Origin: Mimachlamys varia
Taxonomy: Eukaryota; Mollusca; Bivalvia; Pectinida; Pectinidae
Direction of reading: 5' to 3'
DNA: 64,000 bases
Assembly (NCBI GenBank): GCA_947623455.1
Contig: OX392527.1
Location: 9,482,001-9,546,000 of the forward strand
Under the pieces are notes generated by a model, which was not told the origin of the DNA, ran no database searches, and saw only the letters and a program-made list of their open reading frames with translations. The number at the start of each line of letters is the position of its first letter. Position 1 is the first letter of the stretch. The position numbers and the translations under genes are program-made. Positions 32,453 to 43,678 of this stretch are shown one piece after another.

Positions 32453-33636
32453 CTAGTAACTTACGTCAAGGCCCCGGGGGGACGCGTTGTTGCCGTGTCG
32501 GCGCTGTCCAACAGTCGGAGCGGTGTGAGTGGTCTGTTGTACCCTCTGCGCAGTTACGTCGTAGCTACGTCTACTGTCGCGATTTGCAGGCGGATCGCGC
32601 CGCGCTAGATTCTGATACGGCTGCTGCGGTGGGGGTGGATGATACCGTCGACCGTCAATAAACAGCTTGTCGGCCTTCAGTCTGGCCTGGCGGTTGTTTC
32701 TCTTCGCCTCTTTAAAGACTGGATATAGAGCTCGACGTCGCTCGTTCACTTCAGGCGGGAACTGTTCATTGACACTGAACTGACGTTTCGTGAAAAGCTT
32801 TACTGGAGCAGCATTAAGGACACGTTCGCGATCCTTTCTGTTAACAAACTTTGCCACAATTGACCTTGGTTTTCCGTCCAATCTTTTCCGGAGCCGATGT
32901 ACAACATGAAAGTCTATATTTTCCGTGATCTCAAGCTCGGACTTGATAAAATCCTTAACAACCTGCTCGGAATCCTCCCCCATTCCGATTTCCTGTATGC
33001 CCCCAAATATCAAGTTATCTTTCATGGACCTGGTTTGCATTTCAAGCATGTTTTCGTGTAGCTCATTGCAATATTCCTGGGCAATGTTTCTCTCCTGTTC
33101 AACTTTATGTAATCTGTCTTCAATTACAGCATTACTCATTTCGACCCCCTCCAATCTCTCACTCTGGGTGCCCATTTCCTGTTTTATCAGATCAATGTCA
33201 TTTTCGATTTTCCCAAATCTATTTTCAATCACTGATAGTCTGCTTAATATGTTGTCTAGGGTATCGAGTTTGGTCAACTTTTTGTATATATCCTTTATTG
33301 TAGACTCCAAATTAGAGGACTGTGGTGATGGGACGGGGGGCGAGGGAAGACGCACTTGGCCCGCTGGGATATAGCTGAAGTGTTGAGGCATAGGCTGTCC
33401 CTGGGGAGTATAGTACAGGGGTGTCTGGGGTACTGCCGGTGGGACGGAGGGTGGAGGGGACCCGTAAAGTTCATTATGAGCTCCTATTATCATCTCACTG
33501 GTAGGCACGAGCGACACAGGGCCGGGCGAATGTCCTACTGGCGCGTGCATGTTACCTGTACATGTATATTCACTGGTCACAGGTGAATGATTATTGTTAA
33601 TCACGGTCACTTTACGTTTTTTGGCTTTCCGACCCA
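32453..33636 (-). CDS. LINE ORF1: coiled-coil/RRM nucleic-acid chaperone
   Basis: The frame is 394 codons from ATG 33636 (MGRKAKKRKV); a TTG-initiated upstream extension was not used. Layout: basic N terminus, Pro-rich segment (58-106: SPPPSVPPAVP, SPPVPSP), long heptad coiled coil (about 110-203: SVIENRFGKIENDIDLIKQE) and an RRM-like fold (about 205-285: DNLIFGGIQE, FHVVHRLRKR, SIVAKFVNRKDRERVLNAA). A C-terminal domain (about 286-335) and a Pro/Arg-rich tail follow. This is the architecture of L1-type ORF1p trimers that coat LINE RNA. It ends ...GLDVSY-TAG, and ORF2 continues in the same frame. Confidence 0.92.
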
Positions 33637-33904
33637 TACAACTGCCCAAATGTTACAAATGTAGGGTTTAATCTTCAACAACTTACTGGTATGTGTATGT
33701 GTGAGTTGAATCATCTATCCAATCCTCCAAAAGGGTTGTAATTACCAAAATTTCACCGGAGCACCTGTACGGTGACACACCTGGTCCGCCATTTTTTCTC
33801 CTGTAGAACACCAGTCGTCCGTGTAACAGTAAACAGTTAATTCATACCCTTTCAGTCAATAGTCAAAACTGTTTTCCCGATGTGTTTTGTTACCTTTAAT
33901 TCAA

Positions 33905-34970
33905 AGGTATAGAGTTTTGTACCATATTCATCACTATTTTTTCAGTCATTGTAAATCATATTGCTCCACAATAGTTCCGTTGAATTTAGTATGCTCTCTG
34001 TGTTACCCGGATCTCTTAAAACAGCTATCTCCACATTCCAGAAGATAACAGCTTGACAGAAAATGTCTAACAGTCAGCAAAAGATGTCTACCGTCAATAA
34101 ATGTTGTCTGCATATAAACAAAACGCTTTACTCAAGATCACCTATACTCTTGGGCACAACCGTTTCCAAGGAAACGTGTACTAGTTCGTGACGTTACCGG
34201 GCAAATAGTTTCAACTAATTCATGGCTGTATATGAAAAGCAATGAATTAACCATGAAAATAGTCAAAAACATTGAATTTATTTTTATATAGAGAGCCAGG
34301 TAACAATTACACCTCCTCTCTATCCCTCTGTGTAATTACTTTAACAGTTACGCTAAGAAATGGCTCTAGTATCCTGGATGGCATTTGTCACCAACACCAT
34401 CAACGTCTAATTTCCGTTCCCCCTTTCCTTCTTGTCATCATTTTCAAATTGTAGACGAAACGTCAATCCTATTTATAATTGCTGGTTGGTTTACGCTCGA
34501 TAACGCCTTCCTTAGGTCTCATAATACTGACACATTCTGTGTAAGTTCAGGGGCTGCTCTAGAAACATCGGGTTTTCATATTTTAAGGCATCAACATAGG
34601 AAGGTTTTTCTTTTGCTTCTGAACGTTATATTTATATGTGAGATTAGCTTTGGCGCCCTTTGTGCTTGGTTTTCTTCACTGACGAAACATATTTTCTTTT
34701 GTCTACTTTGCACAATACGTTTATTTGGATAAAGAAAACACATTTGTTTTCTTTCCGTCATCGTCATACTTTATTAATCCTGATATAGAGATATTTTATA
34801 CAGGTACATATACATAATATAGACATTCATAGAATTATCAAAACTAATGCCAAATATTTTAGATAGCAAAAGAAAAACACATTATTTCTGTCCATGAGTA
34901 CGTGTTACTACTTGAACCCCTACGGCATTCTGAAATATTAATCAGATTAGTTAATAATTTTCTCCTTGTG
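33905..34970. other. Non-coding stretch, no feature recognised
   Basis: It may include LINE 5' UTR sequence at its left. Frames at 34,272-34,454 and 34,385-34,732 show no recognisable motif and have no splice-supported context. Confidence 0.35.
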
Positions 34971-34974
34971 GAAT

Positions 34975-35740
34975 CTTGGATGATGGCCTAGCAGTATATT
35001 TGTAGCTGATCCCGGATGACGACCTGGCAGTAAATTTGTAGCTGATCCCGGATGACGACCTAGCAGTATATTTGTAGCTGATCCTGGATGACTGTCTGGC
35101 TGTATATTTTAGCTGATCCTAGATGACAGCCTAGCAGTATATTTGTAGTTGATCCTGGATGACTGTCTAGCAGTATATTTGTAGCTGATCCTGGATGACG
35201 ACCTAGCAGTATATTGGTAGCTGATCCCGGATGACTGTCTAGCAGTATATTTGTAGCTGATCCCGGATGACGACCTAGTAGTATATTTGTAGCTGATCCC
35301 GGATGACTGTCTAGCAGTATATTTGTAGCTGATCCTGGATGACTGTCTAGCAGTATATTTGTAGCTGAACTTGGATGACGACCTAGCAGTATATTTGTAG
35401 CTGATCCCGGATGGCGACCTAGCAGTATATTTGTAGCTGATCCCGGATGACGACCTAGCAGTATATTTGTAGCTGATGCCGGATGACGACCTAGCAGTAT
35501 ATTTGTAGCTGATCCCGGATGACAACCTAGCAGTATATTTGTAGCTGATCCTGGATGACGACCTAGCAGTATATTTGTAGCTGATCCCGGATGACGACCT
35601 AGCAGTATATTTTTTGCTTTTCTTGGATGACTGTCTAGCAGTATATTTGTAACTGATCCCGCATGACGGCCTAGCAGTATATTTGTAGCTGATCCTTGAT
35701 GACGACCTAGCAGTATATTTGTAGCTGATCCCGGTCTAAA
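34975..35740. repeat. 36-bp minisatellite
   Basis: About 21 copies of tgatcccggatgacgaccta plus gcagtatatttgtagc. Two unit types alternate irregularly (gacgacctagc / gactgtctagc). The 36-bp period keeps minus-strand frames open (35,060-35,794), encoding only SATNILLGRHPG-type repeats; not a gene. Confidence 0.95.
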
Positions 35741-35799
35741 AGTATAATTGTGTGCCCAGATGTGGTACATGGATTCTCCAACAAAGCCCAACATTAATT

Positions 35800-36115
35800 A
35801 AGCTAAGATTCAACTTAAACCTACCCACAGCGGCATGTTTGTAAACTGACGCTTGTATACATGTATACCTCATCGGTTTTATGTCATTCTAGTTCCTGGC
35901 TGGAGCCGCCGTCCCGCTGGGCGGAGATATGTTACGGTATGTTTGCCAACACCCGGCACCTTACAACATTGTCGGTGGTTCGTTACAAAGTTCTCATGAA
36001 ACAATAACATGAAAATGTCACTTAGTAACAACATATGGTTTTATAGTCAGTATAGAGCACAATTAATGATAATGTAGGATATTATTCACAGTGTGCTTAA
36101 TCGTAAAGGAACTGC
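35800..36115. other. Non-coding, no feature recognised
   Basis: A/T-rich flank between two arrays with no conserved frame; ccgccgtcccgctgggcgga near 35,909 is a small GC island. Confidence 0.35.
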
Positions 36116-36118
36116 GGT

Positions 36119-36535
36119 ACCGATTAATCACTACGGGGGACGGTAGGGATAAATCACTACGGGAGACGGTAGGGATAAATCACTACGGGAGACGGTAGGG
36201 ATAAATCACTACGGGAGACGGTACCGATTAATCACTACGGGAGACGGTACCGATTAATCACTACGGGAGACGGTACCGATTAATCACTACAGGAGACGGT
36301 ACCACAGTTAACCATAAACGATTAGAACCAATTAATTACTACAGGAGACGGTACCACAGTTAACCGTAAACGATTAAAACCGATTAATCACTACGGGAGA
36401 CGGTACCGATTAATCACTACATCAAATGGTACATAAGACGGTACACAATTTACAGTAAAACATTAATACAGGAGACGGTATAACAGTTTAAAATCAAAGA
36501 TTAATTCCAGTTAATCACTACAGGAGACGATAAGA
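36119..36535. repeat. 26-bp minisatellite with longer interspersed variants
   Basis: The core unit is gattaatcactacgggagac plus ggtacc. Later units expand (ggtaccacagttaaccataaacgattagaacc). Very similar units (gattaatcactacaggaaac; tacaggagacggtacactat) reappear at 44,158-44,340. Confidence 0.9.
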
Positions 36536-36976
36536 TAATTATTAGACATCAGTATCTTAATTGAAAAACATTAAAGGGGCATCCCGGGGAAGTATGCAAT
36601 GAAGTTCTTGAATGTACATGCTGTCTGCACTACCAGATACATTTCCCTGATATTTCAATATTCAAAGCGCACTCAAAATGTGTTTATTAGCCACTTGCAA
36701 AATTGCATTCCTTGGGAAAGCCCGATAAAAATAGCGCTGATCACGCGTCAATCACGTGACTATTTTGTCGCAAGTCGACGAGGGGCCCATAGGGAGGGGA
36801 TACGTAATGTACAGGTCCGATGGTGAACCAGACACAAAGTCCGTGTATAAATTTATTGAATCACATTCACATTAATAATCAGACGTTAATTACACACGAT
36901 ATGCATATGAATAAATTTATGTCGACATCTCTGCATCATTTATCGACATCAGTACCTGACTGAAACCAATGCAAAT

Positions 36977-37105
36977 CACAGTGACCTGAGAATTTGTTAC
37001 AGCTAGTTTTGGACCTAAAATAGGATGTTTAGAGTAATTTTACACATTTGGGGGGTTAAGATCAATTTTCGATAAAAATGCCCCCTCAATGCTCATAAAA
37101 GCTAC
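36977..37105. mobile_element. Half copy of the palindromic MITE
   Basis: cacagtgacctgagaatttg through ttttcgataaaaatgccccc matches the left arm of the element at 23,087 at about 90 %. After tcaatgctcataaaagctac the homology ends, so the right arm is missing. Confidence 0.85.
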
Positions 37106-37109
37106 ACTG

Positions 37110-39420
37110 CACTCTTACATTGTACGTTTAACAGTGTCATGTGGGTTTCCGACGATGACAACCATAGGGCAAACCTTAATTTCTGTAAAAAGTTATCTTC
37201 ACGAATCCTCATTTAGAACCATTTCACAAACGTGTGCATGCATTGAAAAGTAAAACAATAAAATGAAATGATTCCGATTTTTTTTTGATATAACTCGATG
37301 TATTGAAGATTTTTTTAGACTATCTATATAACCATCTAAAATCTATCCAAATTTCAGCGTCAACATACTTTAACACTTACAATTATATATATGTATCACG
37401 GAAGTCCGTGCACTCATATGACGCACCACGCACTAAACATGTAGAATACATGTATGATATATATCTCAAATTTGGAACTAGTCGAGAAGATAATTGTCCA
37501 ATACTTAATCCATTTATAAATGTTATTATTCTTTACTTTTTTATGTAAATTTAAAGGTTCGTTAACATTTTCAACACAACTGCAGACATGGGACATACAT
37601 ATATATGATTTTTTTTTTATGAATTAATGACTTCACTTATATAATGCATATATTTTGGTTCATATCAAATTTAATACCGGGGTCCAAACCCGATAATATT
37701 TGTACAATCCGTATTTTATAGATTAGGTATGACAAGATTTTTTTATTCGCACATGATGACATAAATTTTTTCATTTTGTCCAAATTGAATCCGTATACAT
37801 TAATCACCCGGGATACTGGCGTTTTATAACGTAACCCCCCCATACGGGTTTTCTTGTATGTGAAAAGGTCTTTCTCTTCAGCAATATAATTCAATAATGC
37901 CGTTTTACTGGAATATTATAAAGGGAATATTACAATACACGCTTTCAAGTCTTACACACGCATTTCATGTAACAGAGGAATGGAAGAGTTATCCCTTGGG
38001 AGGCCCCAAAACCAAATAAAAACTGTGTCACCGGCTATCCAGAAGAAAACTGTAACAATGCAAACAATTGGGCTGTTAGTCTCTCCCTTGAATACTTCAC
38101 ATCCCTCATTATGCTTCCGTAATATAATCCTTACGTTAAAATTTGACCATTCGGCCACTTTTCGCTTGGTAGTTACATGTAGGTCACGCGGATCGCCATT
38201 TTTTGTTTACCGATGTAGCTTGTTATGCGCATGCGTTATCATATGTGATGCAAAAAAATTTACATGTCCAAATCGTTGATCAACGAATAGTGATTCCCTT
38301 TTTTTAATTATTAATTAAAATTTTTGAGAACATATTTCAGCGTAAGTCGCCCATTAATTTTCCACAAGAGTATACATTTAATTCATATATACAATAATTC
38401 AAAATAAGCATAAAAAAATATAGTTTTACCGTGATGCCTCTTTAAATGAAGACAGATAATGCTAAACTGATATTGTGACACCCTGTTATATTTTATATTT
38501 CCTTGTTGTTATAATGTTTCGTCTCCGTATACAGATTTAGGGCCTACCGAAGTTCGGAATGATTTAGCCGCGTCATCCGTGTCGTCACGTGATCCGTACC
38601 TTCGTGTTGTCACGTGATTTGTACTTTCATTTTGTCTATAGTAAGGGGCGTGTCTGTTACGTGTACATGTTTGTGTGTATACCTGTGTTGTCACGTGTCC
38701 CCATGTATTCCCTGGACTGCAGACAACGACTGAAAATCATGCGACATACTAATTCTTCCCCGCCTTATTGTCTTCTTGTTTATCCCTTCTCTGCCTTCCC
38801 TTCACTCCTATCTTGGGCGACGAAGGGACAGGACGTCCCATGCCAGCTAATAGTACATAGCCACGGCGACTTGCCAGACAGCTAGCTTATAGTATATTCC
38901 AAGCCAGTACTTCTATATCTATTGACCCCCAGCACCACATGCAGGGTAAGTGATAATGTCAACGATAAATTATTATTACCAGAATTATTATGAGAAACCT
39001 TTTTACCAAAATTATAAAATATTAATGTAACCGTAACTTTTCACATCTTTTGCAATGTAGTCTGTATGTCAAGACACAGGGTAAAAGTTATTATATTTAT
39101 TATATATAGTCCTAATATGAACCACATTTATATGAAAGGGATACCATTTTTAATATTTCTATGCTTTATATATATTTTTAACTTCGTTCTGTTCGTTTAT
39201 CGTCAATAATGTAAATACGTAAATGTTAGGTGCGTTCGTTTCAAAATGTTGTCCATTGTATACGTCATATTGTCTACAACATGTTATTTGTATTTTAGGG
39301 GTTTTCTTCCCAACGTTCCTCTACTGGGAATAAATCATCAATTGCACCGACGTCTTGGCGTTTTTTTCTTGAGGCTAGAACCCGAAAACCACAATATCAC
39401 ACAAATTAAACACAATTAAA
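37110..39420. other. Non-coding stretch with small unassigned open frames
   Basis: Open frames of 60-99 codons occur near 37,300-37,600, 37,952-38,279 and 38,509-38,885. None has a recognisable domain, and most begin without ATG. At 38,579-38,616 cgtcacgtgatccgtacctt and gtcacgtgatttgtac give two CACGTG E-boxes. Confidence 0.4.
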
Positions 39421-39439
39421 TCTGTACTAGTTTAACTAA

Positions 39440-39960
39440 TATATACTATGATATGAATAAGGCATTTGACAGGGTTCGCCATGTATTTTGTATAAACTTT
39501 ACAAAATTGGTATGAAAAGAAAAATTATTCGGATGGTTTAAATCTTAATTATATGACAGAAAACCAAAGGGAAATTATTGATTGATACCAATCAAATACT
39601 TAATCCATATCTGCAGGAGTTCCTCAAGGATCTGTTCTTTGGTCCTTTTTATTGCTACCTTTATTGATATAAAACAGCTGATGTAACTTCTTATATTAAC
39701 TTGTTTGCAGTTGATACTTCTCTATAGATATGTTATTGCAGATAGTGATGATGACCCTCATACACCTGCCGATATACTAAATGATGATCTTTCATCAATC
39801 CCTGCTTGGGCTAATCAGTGAATGGCAAATTATTTTAATCCAATTAAAACAGTAGCATTAACTTTTACTTAAGCCTTCTAATCCTTATCTCTTTCTTTTC
39901 TTTAATGACAATACTATAATGCAGCATGACCGCCACAAACATATTGTTTCTATATATGAT
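39440..39960 (+). pseudogene. Decayed LINE reverse-transcriptase fragment
   Basis: Reading across frameshifts and stops on the plus strand gives, in order, DMNKAFDRVRH (39,449), LFGWFKS, MTENQR, SNT ... ISAGVPQGSVL (about 39,610), LFAVDTS (a damaged F/YADD region, about 39,705), LNDDLSSIPAWANQ (about 39,780) and FNPIKT. These are sequential RT motifs of jockey/CR1-like LINEs. It is not the same element as the intact LINE at 28-34 kb, whose RT reads FVDFKKAFDTVW and GLKQGENLSP. Confidence 0.75.
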
Positions 39961-40599
39961 CTTTTAGGTTATGTTAATATAAATGTTTTTTTTAATGGTG
40001 TTAATTTAGTTGGTATATGTCAGATGAAATAAATTCAACTATACTAATTATACTAGCTCATACATACATATATATTTTATATAAAGTACTAACATATTCT
40101 AGATGTATAAGTAATGCATTCATATTTTAATAACTAAAGGAGTTCTCAAAACGTAATTTATATAAATCACAATAAAAGTATGAGAGTGATTATTGAGAAA
40201 GGGATCTTTAATTGATAAAACATGATAGGTATGTAAATGTCATGGTTCAAAAAACACAACCTACACCGACCTACCTTACAATCTATTGATTTATTATCCC
40301 TGTGTGTCTATATCAGTAACCTCGCTCAACAGGTAAGTTATTTAGTCTGCACGACCTGCGGGTCTAAACGGGTAGATATACGCGTTGTTATGGACTGGTG
40401 TACACAGGACAGACATTTGTTGATATCACTAACCAGTCAGCAGTGTTGTCAAATTTCAGCTGAATGCATGACTTCCAAGTTTAGATAAAACATTTTTGAA
40501 ATGTCTACAAGAAAATTAACAAAGTAATATGGAAATTCATTATGTGACTGTGAATTCCTGGACTGGAGAAATACGGACCTTGTAATATAAGTAAAGCAC

Positions 40600-40669
40600 A
40601 GGCACTAGCCTCGTCTGTCAAACACCGATTATATTATAAGTGTTTGACAGACGAGACTAGTGCCTGTGA
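40600..40669. mobile_element. 70-bp hairpin MITE
   Basis: cacaggcactagcctcgtct gtcaaacac at the left is mirrored by gtgtttgacagacgagacta gtgcctgtg at the right. It is the complete-arm relative of the palindrome at 15,938-16,042. No clear target duplication. Confidence 0.88.
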
Positions 40670-40756
40670 GTGAAGCGTCTGAAGTGTGGAATGGAAAACT
40701 TCATGTGACGTCGGTGATCTTAAGTTTGTTATTCTAAAGTGTTACATTACCTAATG

Positions 40757-40990
40757 TCAAACAAACATTTACTACTGGATGGGAAGTCAAGTTTTCATTT
40801 CTTAATGTGACCAACTCTTATTTGTGAGTGTTTACTGATAACAATATAAAGATACAACAAACATTTACTACTGGATGGGACAGTCAAGTTTTTATATCTA
40901 AATGTGACCAACTCTTATTTGTGAGCGTTTACTGATAACAATATAAAGATACAACAAACATTTACTACTGGATGGGACAGTCAAGTTTTC
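40757..40990 (+). repeat. ~100-bp tandem duplication upstream of the TRIM-like frame
   Basis: aacaaacatttactactgga begins three times (about 40,759, 40,857 and 40,955). The first two are followed by tcaagtttt ... tgtgaccaactcttatttgt and gataacaatataaagataca. The third runs instead into TRIM coding homology at about 40,990. Confidence 0.85.
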
Positions 40991-41087
40991 AAATGACCTC
41001 GTGCAAGTAGGAAAATATATCAGCGCTACCGATACACTCCTTAAAGGTAACAAAAGTACATTTGAGAAGTTGTCACAAAAGTTAACA

Positions 41088-42356
41088 ATGCAAACAGATA
41101 AACTAAAACAAGAACTAGACATGCTAACCGCCCGGACACTCTCACTATATCACAAAATGGAACAGGACAATACTAAACTTATTCAGAAATATAAACAGGA
41201 TCTTGAGATATATGAAGAACAACTCAAACAAAAGGTTCAAGAAATTAAAACAGCTCTCCAGTGCAGTTCCTACATACAGATTTATGATATATTTTGTGAT
41301 ATCCAGTCTCCTACATACAGTCTCCCTGTAAAACCAGTTCTAGGTACAGCCAACTTCATTCCAAATGAAAATACTCAAGATCACTTGAATAAAGCACTGG
41401 GAAAAGTTATCACCTCAGGTCAAGGTCAAACTTTAACTGACCAGGACAGGTTAGTCACAACATCTGATGATCTGGGACAACCCTCTACACAACAACAAAG
41501 GTCAGAAACAAAAGGGAAGAAAGCAGCGACACCATACAGACAACTGTCACAGACTAAGGTAGTGGAGGAGTGGAAGCCACCATGTTACATTGATTCTATA
41601 TGCCCCACCACTAATGGTCAGGTATGGACTAAGGACGGTGAAACATTAACTCTCCTGGACAAGAAGGGTAACGTAATACAGAAGGTCAATCACAATGTCA
41701 GGATCAATGACATCAGTCTGTCACCCACCACACACACACTGTGGGTCTGTGATAACAACAACATCACAGAGCTGGTATCAGGAGGACTGACACACAGATT
41801 CAGCACCAAGGAGTTACCCAGGAGTATATGTATTACAGCCAGTAACCATGTCATTGTAGGAATGGCCAAACACATCTCCAAATTTACCACAGATGGTAAA
41901 ATGGTGTGTACTACCAAGGTTAGATGGATTGGGAAACAATTAGTGTGTACACCATACAGGATCTCGGAGTGTCCTGTCACTCACAATGTTGCAGTCGCTG
42001 ATTTCAGAGGTGAAAGTGATGGTGGTGATGGAAAGAATCGTGTTGTTGTGATGGATACTGATTTCAAGGAGCTGTTTGTATATAGAGGTGACATCCCCAG
42101 TACATATAAACCAACACCACAAACAAGAAGTGAACCATTTTATCCCTTTAGTGTGGTGTATGACAGTGTGGGGAACCTGATCATAACGGACAGTTACAAC
42201 TACAGGGTCCTACTCATCAGTGGAGGTGGTGAGTTCCTCAGGGTTATACACACAGGTACAGACTGGACAACAGCTGTAGGTATAGACCGGGAAGGTGTTG
42301 TGTGGGCAGTGTTTGGGTATGACAATGTCAAACTACTACAGTACAGCAGTGTGTGA
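41088..42356 (+). CDS. TRIM-family-like protein fragment: coiled coil plus NHL-type beta-propeller, lacking RING/B-box
   Basis: The intronless frame is open from 40,947 (TAA at 40,944-40,946). The first ATG is at 41,088, giving 422 residues. The N-terminal third is a heptad coiled coil (LTMQTDKLKQELDMLTARTL ... YKQDLEIYEEQLKQKVQEIK). The C-terminal half is a series of propeller blades with recurring '.V.D...N..VV.D' phrases (ISLSPTTHTLWVCDNNNITE, NRVVVMDTDFKELF, DSVGNLIITDSYNYRVLLI, GIDREGVVWAVF). This matches mollusc TRIM2/3/56/71-like proteins, normally E3 ligases with RING and B-boxes, but those zinc domains are absent. The coding homology already begins at SNDLVQV, before the ATG, at a tandem-duplication boundary. 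It is probably a 5'-truncated duplicate; an upstream RING exon was looked for and not seen. The last 38 bp of the frame are duplicated just after the stop. Confidence 0.65.
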   Translation: MQTDKLKQELDMLTARTLSLYHKMEQDNTKLIQKYKQDLEIYEEQLKQKVQEIKTALQCSSYIQIYDIFCDIQSPTYSLPVKPVLGTANFIPNENTQDHLNKALGKVITSGQGQTLTDQDRLVTTSDDLGQPSTQQQRSETKGKKAATPYRQLSQTKVVEEWKPPCYIDSICPTTNGQVWTKDGETLTLLDKKGNVIQKVNHNVRINDISLSPTTHTLWVCDNNNITELVSGGLTHRFSTKELPRSICITASNHVIVGMAKHISKFTTDGKMVCTTKVRWIGKQLVCTPYRISECPVTHNVAVADFRGESDGGDGKNRVVVMDTDFKELFVYRGDIPSTYKPTPQTRSEPFYPFSVVYDSVGNLIITDSYNYRVLLISGGGEFLRVIHTGTDWTTAVGIDREGVVWAVFGYDNVKLLQYSSV

Positions 42357-42482
42357 CACCTGTAACCAAACTACTACAGTACAGCAGTGTGTGACACCTG
42401 TAACCTAACTACTAGTATATAATAGTTACCATGACAATGACATGGAAATCAGAGACAAATGTAATTTTACATGAATTGAATA

Positions 42483-42769
42483 CAGTAAAACCTCACTTTC
42501 TCAAACTCGTTGGGACCTGATCAATAGTTCGAGGAATACAGGAAAACCCCACTTACTGGAACTTGTGGGGACCTGATCAATAGTTCGAGGAATACAGTAA
42601 AACCCAACTTATACAAACTCGTGGGGACCTGATCAATACTTCAAGGAATACATGGAATTTGAGTAATACGAGGTTTGTGGATATGTATGAACTCGGTCAA
42701 GATCAAAGGAACAGTATGACGGATGAGGGGTATTCAAGTAAAACTGTTAGAGTAAGTGGGGTTTTACTG
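42483..42769. mobile_element. pogo/Tigger-like MITE with TA target duplication
   Basis: Terminal inverted repeats CAGTAAAACCTCACTT (42,483) and aagtggggttttactg (to 42,769) are flanked by TA on both sides. Inside the left half, cctgatcaatagttcgagga plus atacagtaaaaccccac is tandemly repeated about three times, so the element carries internal copies of its own terminus. No transposase. Confidence 0.82.
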
Positions 42770-43014
42770 TATGTGACATTCACAGGATTATAAGTAAAAT
42801 GTCTAGACTATGTAAATTAAAAATAATACTTAACACCTCAACTAATATATTGAATTATATACATCCCTCATAACCATTTTACTTTGTCATACCGTAAAGA
42901 TGTGGTCTTTTACTGAATTATTTGTCAGGATAACATGTAAGTTAGTCAATTGTCACAGATTATAGCATAACAGCTGTTTGAAAACGATGTAAATATCTTG
43001 AGTTGTCAAGCACG

Positions 43015-43450
43015 TGTGTAGAAATAAGAGGCCCAAAGGCCTTAACGGTCACCTGAGTTTTTATGTACTAGTACCATTTATATCTACATATCTGGGTCTT
43101 TAAAGAATTGAATTTTGACAATTTGACACTTTTTACCCCTCCCCACTGCCCCGGGGGCGGGCCATTTCTCAACTTTCTTGTAAAATAGTTTATTTCCAAG
43201 GTCCGAATGTTTGTATCATGTAAAATGTGTTCTAATTATCACAAATGATATTTTCTTAAATATAACTACAGCCCCTGGTACCCGATTCAATGTTTTACGT
43301 CGTGACGGATCTGTTTGATTTGAATGCCTACGTTAGGTTCTATAAGAAGTCATGTTTCTTAACATTTTGCTGAGGAGAGCTTAAATCAAAAAGCTGAACA
43401 AGAGATCCCAGAGGGATCTTGATGCCCACTATTGATGATTTTTCATTCAT
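43015..43450 (+). repeat. Two interspersed-repeat heads
   Basis: ataagaggcccaaaggcctt then aacggtcacctgag (43,026) starts the same family as 1-945 and 62,560. aacaagagatcccagaggga then tcttgatgcccac (43,398) starts the family seen at 11,760. No coding content. Confidence 0.6.
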
Positions 43451-43659
43451 TCTTAGAAAGATGGATCTTTTCCCTTCTTATTTCAACTTTTATTTATGTA
43501 CTTCATCTCAGTTCAATGGATTTCTCTTGAAAATTAATAATAGTTGAAAGCAGGTCTCTTGTCAGGAGTTTTTTTTTTTTTATCAGTTCCAAATTCCAAA
43601 TCCATCTATTTCCTTACAAAATAACCATAATATACTTTCATAGTCAACATTCAACATAT

Positions 43660-43678
43660 CCCCCCCCCCCCCCCCCCC
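43660..43678. repeat. Poly-C tract (19 C)
   Basis: An uninterrupted cytosine run; the minus strand is G-quadruplex-competent. It is also a likely site of assembly length error. Confidence 0.9.

Larger units (their letters stand above)
28461..33900 (-). mobile_element. Apparently full-length LINE (APE-type non-LTR retrotransposon)
   Basis: On the minus strand the order is a probable 5' UTR (right of 33,636), ORF1, ORF2 and a 3' UTR. The 3' UTR ends in AATAAA (28,478-28,473) followed by the short direct repeat actttgaaactttg near 28,461. Both ORFs are uninterrupted over about 1570 codons, suggesting a young copy. The 3' UTR contains TG/CATA microsatellite (28,580-28,800). The 5' boundary is not certain (33,900 is approximate) and no target duplication was identified. 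Clade is undetermined: ORF1 is L1/CR1 type II-like with coiled coil and RRM, and ORF2 has endonuclease, RT and a C-terminal CCHC knuckle. Confidence 0.88.

Noticed and set aside
35060..35794. 244-codon minus-strand frame
   Set aside because: Pure 12-residue repeat from the 36-bp array with no flanking gene structure.
37952..38279. Overlapping frames (68 codons minus, 99 codons plus)
   Set aside because: No recognisable domain; the minus frame starts at GTG and no exon context was found.
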